16,234 nucleotides of DNA from Noviherbaspirillum sp. Lineage in GTDB: Bacteria > Pseudomonadota > Gammaproteobacteria > Burkholderiales > Burkholderiaceae. The notes under the pieces were generated by a model. The model was given only the letters and a program-made list of their open reading frames with translations, did no database searches and had not been told where the DNA came from. Made by a program: the position numbers and the translations under genes. The stretch covers positions 1-16,234 of the forward strand of contig JAQGLQ010000010.1 of the NCBI GenBank assembly GCA_028292785.1. Direction: 5' to 3'. Positions within the stretch are counted from its first letter, which is position 1; the number at the start of each line of letters is the position of its first letter. Shown here piece by piece: positions 13,784 to 16,234 of the stretch.

Positions 13784-14638
13784 ATGTCACAAATAACGCG
13801 CTTCGAAGGGTCGCGCAATTATGTCGCGACCGACGACCTCAAACTCGCCGTCAATGCGGCATTGACCCTCCAGCGTCCGTTGCTGATCAAGGGCGAACCG
13901 GGCACCGGCAAGACCATGCTCGCGGAAGAAGTGGCTGCCGCCCTGGGCATGCCGCTCTTGCAATGGCATATCAAATCGACCACCAAGGCGCAGCAGGGAT
14001 TGTATGAATACGATGCGGTGTCGCGCCTGCGCGATTCCCAGCTGGGCGACGAGCGTGTGAAGGATATTCACAACTACATCGTCAAGGGCGTGCTGTGGCA
14101 GGCCTTCGCGACGGACCGGCAGGTCGTGCTGCTGATCGATGAAATCGACAAGGCCGACATCGAGTTTCCGAACGACTTGCTGCGCGAACTCGACCGCATG
14201 GAATTTTACGTCTATGAAACGCGGGAAATGGTCAAGGCCAAGCACCGCCCGCTCGTGATCATCACATCGAACAACGAGAAGGAGCTGCCGGATGCATTCC
14301 TGCGCCGCTGCTTCTTTCACTACATCAAATTCCCCGACAAGGACACGATGACGCAGATCGTCGATGTGCATTTCCCGAAGCTGAAAAAGGACTTGCTGGC
14401 GCGGGCGCTCGAGACTTTTTACGAAGTGCGCGATGTCGCCGGCCTGAAGAAAAAGCCGTCGACGTCGGAGTTGCTGGACTGGCTGAAGCTGTTGCTGGCC
14501 GAGGACATTCCGGCTTCCGCCCTGCACAGCAAGGATGCGAAAAACGTCGTGCCACCCTTGCATGGCGCGCTGCTGAAGAACGAACAGGATGTCCATCTGT
14601 TCGAGCGCCTGGTATTCATGTCGCGCAATAACAGATAG
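13784..14638 (+). CDS. MoxR-type AAA+ ATPase
   Basis: A 284-residue AAA+ ATPase of the MoxR family, chaperone-like ATPases that act with VWA-domain proteins to assemble or activate target complexes. Walker A is GEPGTGKT (37-44), Walker B LLIDE (116-120), sensor 1 TSNN (161-164), and Arg174-Arg175 are arginine-finger candidates. The C-terminal lid region (about 200-284) is shorter than in classical MoxR and resembles CoxD-type proteins. The VWA gene begins nine bases after its stop, the standard pairing. No Shine-Dalgarno sequence precedes the ATG; the leader is pyrimidine-rich, and TATACT at 13750-13755 could be the -10. The client protein is unknown. The divergent cytochromes make a respiratory or metal-cofactor client possible, but that is conjecture. 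Confidence 0.93.
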   Translation: MSQITRFEGSRNYVATDDLKLAVNAALTLQRPLLIKGEPGTGKTMLAEEVAAALGMPLLQWHIKSTTKAQQGLYEYDAVSRLRDSQLGDERVKDIHNYIVKGVLWQAFATDRQVVLLIDEIDKADIEFPNDLLRELDRMEFYVYETREMVKAKHRPLVIITSNNEKELPDAFLRRCFFHYIKFPDKDTMTQIVDVHFPKLKKDLLARALETFYEVRDVAGLKKKPSTSELLDWLKLLLAEDIPASALHSKDAKNVVPPLHGALLKNEQDVHLFERLVFMSRNNR

Positions 14639-14647
14639 GCAGCGCTT

Positions 14648-15817
14648 ATGCTGATCGACTTCTTCTTCACGCTGAAGGACGCCAGGATCCCGGTCTCCAT
14701 CAAGGAGTTCCTGATCCTGCTCGAAGCGATGCAGCGCGAGGTGATCGGGCCGTCGCTCGACGAATTCTACTACCTGTCCCGGACCACCCTGGTCAAGGAT
14801 GAAGCGCACTACGACAAGTTCGACCAGGCGTTCGCCATGTACTTCCGCGGCATCGATGCGATCTTCGAGAAAAACCCGGAGATTCCGCTCGAATGGCTGG
14901 TCAAGCGCATGCAGCGCGAGCTGACGCCGGAACAGATCGCGCAGATCGAAAAGCTCGGCTACGACAAGCTGATGGATCGCCTGAAGGAACTGCTCGAGCA
15001 GCAGAAGGAGCGGCATGAAGGCGGAAGCAAATGGATAGGCACCGGCGGCACCTCCCCTTTCGGCCATGGCGGCCATAACCCGGAAGGCATACGCATAGGC
15101 GGCGAAATCGGCAACCTCAGCGCGGTCAAGGTATGGGAAGCGCGCTCCTATCGGGACTATGATGCCGAGCGCGAACTCGGCACCCGCAATATCAAGGTGG
15201 CGTTGCGGCGCCTGCGCAAGTTCGCGCGCGAAGGCGCCGAAGACGAACTGGCGCTGGACGACACGATCCGGGCCACCGCGAACAATGCGGGCTATCTCGA
15301 TATCAGGATGCAGCCCGAGCGCAGGAACAATATCAAGGTGCTGATGCTGCTAGACGTCGGCGGGTCGATGGATGACCATATCGCCCGCACCGAGGAATTG
15401 TTTTCCGCCGCCAGAACGGAATTCAAGAACATGGAATTCTTTTACTTCCACAACTGCGTCTACGAATATCTGTGGAAGAATAACCGCCGCCGGCATGCGG
15501 AGCGATTTCCGACCTGGGACATCCTGCGCAAGTACACGCCCGATACCAAGCTGATCTTCGTCGGCGACGCCACCATGAGCCCCTATGAAATCCTGCAGCC
15601 GGGCGGCTCGGTCGAATACAACAATGACGAAGCGGGAAGCGCGTGGTTGCAGCGGTTCACCAGTACCTTCCATAAATTCATCTGGCTCAACCCCGAACCG
15701 GAAGGATTGTGGCAATACCGTCAATCGGTCGCGATCATTCGTCAGCTGATGAACAACCGCATGTTTCCCGTCACCATCGATGGTCTTGAGCGGGGCATGC
15801 GCCTGCTGAGCAAATAA
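14648..15817 (+). CDS. VWA domain protein, CoxE type
   Basis: A 389-residue cytoplasmic protein with a C-terminal von Willebrand factor A domain of the CoxE family, partner of the MoxR ATPase encoded just before it. The metal-binding MIDAS start is D236-VGG-S240 (DxGxS rather than the common DxSxS), and Asp308 in FVGDATMSPYE is the likely later metal ligand. Residues 1-120 are helical and charged. A Gly/His-rich loop (GTGGTSPFGHGGHNPEG, 131-147) joins the two parts. In CO-dehydrogenase systems CoxD and CoxE mature the active-site cluster; no such enzyme is in the window, so the client is unknown. The ATG at 14648 has AGGCAG upstream, overlapping the moxR stop. It converges on the receiver gene with nine bases between stops. 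Confidence 0.92.
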   Translation: MLIDFFFTLKDARIPVSIKEFLILLEAMQREVIGPSLDEFYYLSRTTLVKDEAHYDKFDQAFAMYFRGIDAIFEKNPEIPLEWLVKRMQRELTPEQIAQIEKLGYDKLMDRLKELLEQQKERHEGGSKWIGTGGTSPFGHGGHNPEGIRIGGEIGNLSAVKVWEARSYRDYDAERELGTRNIKVALRRLRKFAREGAEDELALDDTIRATANNAGYLDIRMQPERRNNIKVLMLLDVGGSMDDHIARTEELFSAARTEFKNMEFFYFHNCVYEYLWKNNRRRHAERFPTWDILRKYTPDTKLIFVGDATMSPYEILQPGGSVEYNNDEAGSAWLQRFTSTFHKFIWLNPEPEGLWQYRQSVAIIRQLMNNRMFPVTIDGLERGMRLLSK

Positions 15818-15826
15818 GGCGACTTG

Positions 15827-16225
15827 TCAGACAGACAAGCGCGGCGGCAGGAATTTCTTGAACAGGCTGGTCAGATGCTGCGCTGATAATGGCTTGTTCA
15901 TGTATCCCTCGACGCCGGTATTGCGCGCCCGCACGGCATCATAGACATAGGGCTTGCCCAGGAGAAGGATGACGATCGCCCTGGGCGCCACCGCCCGGGC
16001 CTTGATCGACTGGCACAAATGATAAGGGTCGATGTCCGGCGTCGAGGTATTGATCAGCACCATCGCGGCCGGCTCTTCCCTGGAAAGCTCGATTGCGCGC
16101 GCCTCGTTATTCGCCCAGGCCACGGATATCTCGCGGCGCGCCAGCAATTCCGTGACGTGGTTGCTGAAGACGGGATTCTTGTCGACTACCACGATCCGGC
16201 CTTCCACCGGCGGCTTGCCCCGCAT
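15827..16225 (-). CDS. Degenerate response-regulator receiver domain protein
   Basis: A stand-alone CheY-like receiver domain of about 132 residues. The fold pattern is recognisable: strand RIVVVDKNP (10-18), strand AAMVLINTSTPDIDP (53-67), strand AIVILLL (83-89) and EGYMNKPLS (106-114). The phosphorylation site looks lost: the acceptor aspartate position is Asn59, one of the two acidic residues after strand 1 is Lys16 (Asp15 kept), and the Thr/Ser switch position is Leu. The conserved Lys111 before Pro remains. It is therefore probably not controlled by classical phosphorylation. No output domain follows. The ATG at 16225 is nine bases from the window edge and the frame stays open beyond it, so the true start may lie outside and the N-terminus is uncertain. 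Confidence 0.8.
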   Translation of the reverse strand: MRGKPPVEGRIVVVDKNPVFSNHVTELLARREISVAWANNEARAIELSREEPAAMVLINTSTPDIDPYHLCQSIKARAVAPRAIVILLLGKPYVYDAVRARNTGVEGYMNKPLSAQHLTSLFKKFLPPRLSV

Positions 16226-16234
16226 CTTTTCATA

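Noticed and set aside
13787..15076. Minus-strand open frame (429 codons) opposite moxR and the VWA gene
   Set aside because: It crosses two well-supported genes and has a Gln/Leu/Arg-rich composition typical of an antisense shadow.
1..16234. CRISPR array, tRNA/rRNA, insertion sequence or prophage
   Set aside because: No regularly spaced repeats, no cloverleaf-like segment, no transposase or phage protein, and no terminal inverted repeats were seen by eye.

Overview
The window (about 16 kb, roughly 58-60% GC by eye) looks like chromosomal DNA of a betaproteobacterium, probably Burkholderiales near Oxalobacteraceae. The reasons are a Ralstonia-type intracellular polyhydroxyalkanoate (PHA) depolymerase, an RsxB-like ferredoxin gene followed by nth and a DUF1841 gene, the FdxA and TrxR-like ferredoxin-NADP reductase pair, and a MoxR/VWA pair. 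The genus is inferred from remembered family resemblance, not from a search. I see no tRNA, rRNA, insertion sequence, phage gene or CRISPR array. Most of the window is ordinary core and accessory metabolism.

Layout. Positions 77-1406 (+) hold a small conserved hypothetical gene, an FKBP-type prolyl isomerase, a tiny glycine-zipper lipoprotein, a possible 13-codon ORF and an acyl-CoA-binding protein. Positions 1425-4552 (-) hold lutC, an NhaD-like antiporter and a D-2-hydroxyacid dehydrogenase, transcribed in that order. Positions 4871-6491 (+) hold the 7Fe ferredoxin fdxA and a ferredoxin-NADP reductase, ending in a strong terminator. Positions 6586-9127 (-) hold a DUF2946 ORF followed by a TonB-dependent receptor. 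An AT-rich 469-bp gap follows, with a cluster of GATTATC motifs. Positions 9597-10826 (+) hold the PHA depolymerase phaZ with its own terminator. Positions 10920-12789 (+) hold a soluble RsxB-like ferredoxin gene overlapping nth, then a DUF1841 gene, ending in a terminator shared with the opposite strand. Positions 12855-13538 (-) hold two small periplasmic cytochromes c. Positions 13784-15817 (+) hold a MoxR ATPase and a CoxE-type VWA protein. Positions 15827-16225 (-) hold a degenerate response-regulator receiver.

The most interesting unit is the DUF2946/TonB-receptor pair. The DUF2946 protein has a CPIC motif (CXXC) and an RGPP motif five residues before its stop, directly upstream of a TonB-dependent receptor. 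This is the architecture described for Bordetella pertussis CruR, where a nascent copper-sensing peptide controls Rho termination before a TonB-dependent receptor gene through a C-terminal RAPP arrest motif. Here the motif is RGPP. Other points worth a look are a receiver domain that has lost its phospho-acceptor aspartate, a seemingly leaderless RsxB-like gene translationally coupled to nth, an orphan lutC beside an antiporter and a dehydrogenase, and a lipoprotein built of seven-residue glycine/valine/alanine repeats.

Redox functions recur throughout: 7Fe ferredoxin, ferredoxin reductase, a three-cluster ferredoxin, the [4Fe-4S] glycosylase Nth and two cytochromes c. They appear to be separate transcription units rather than one system.
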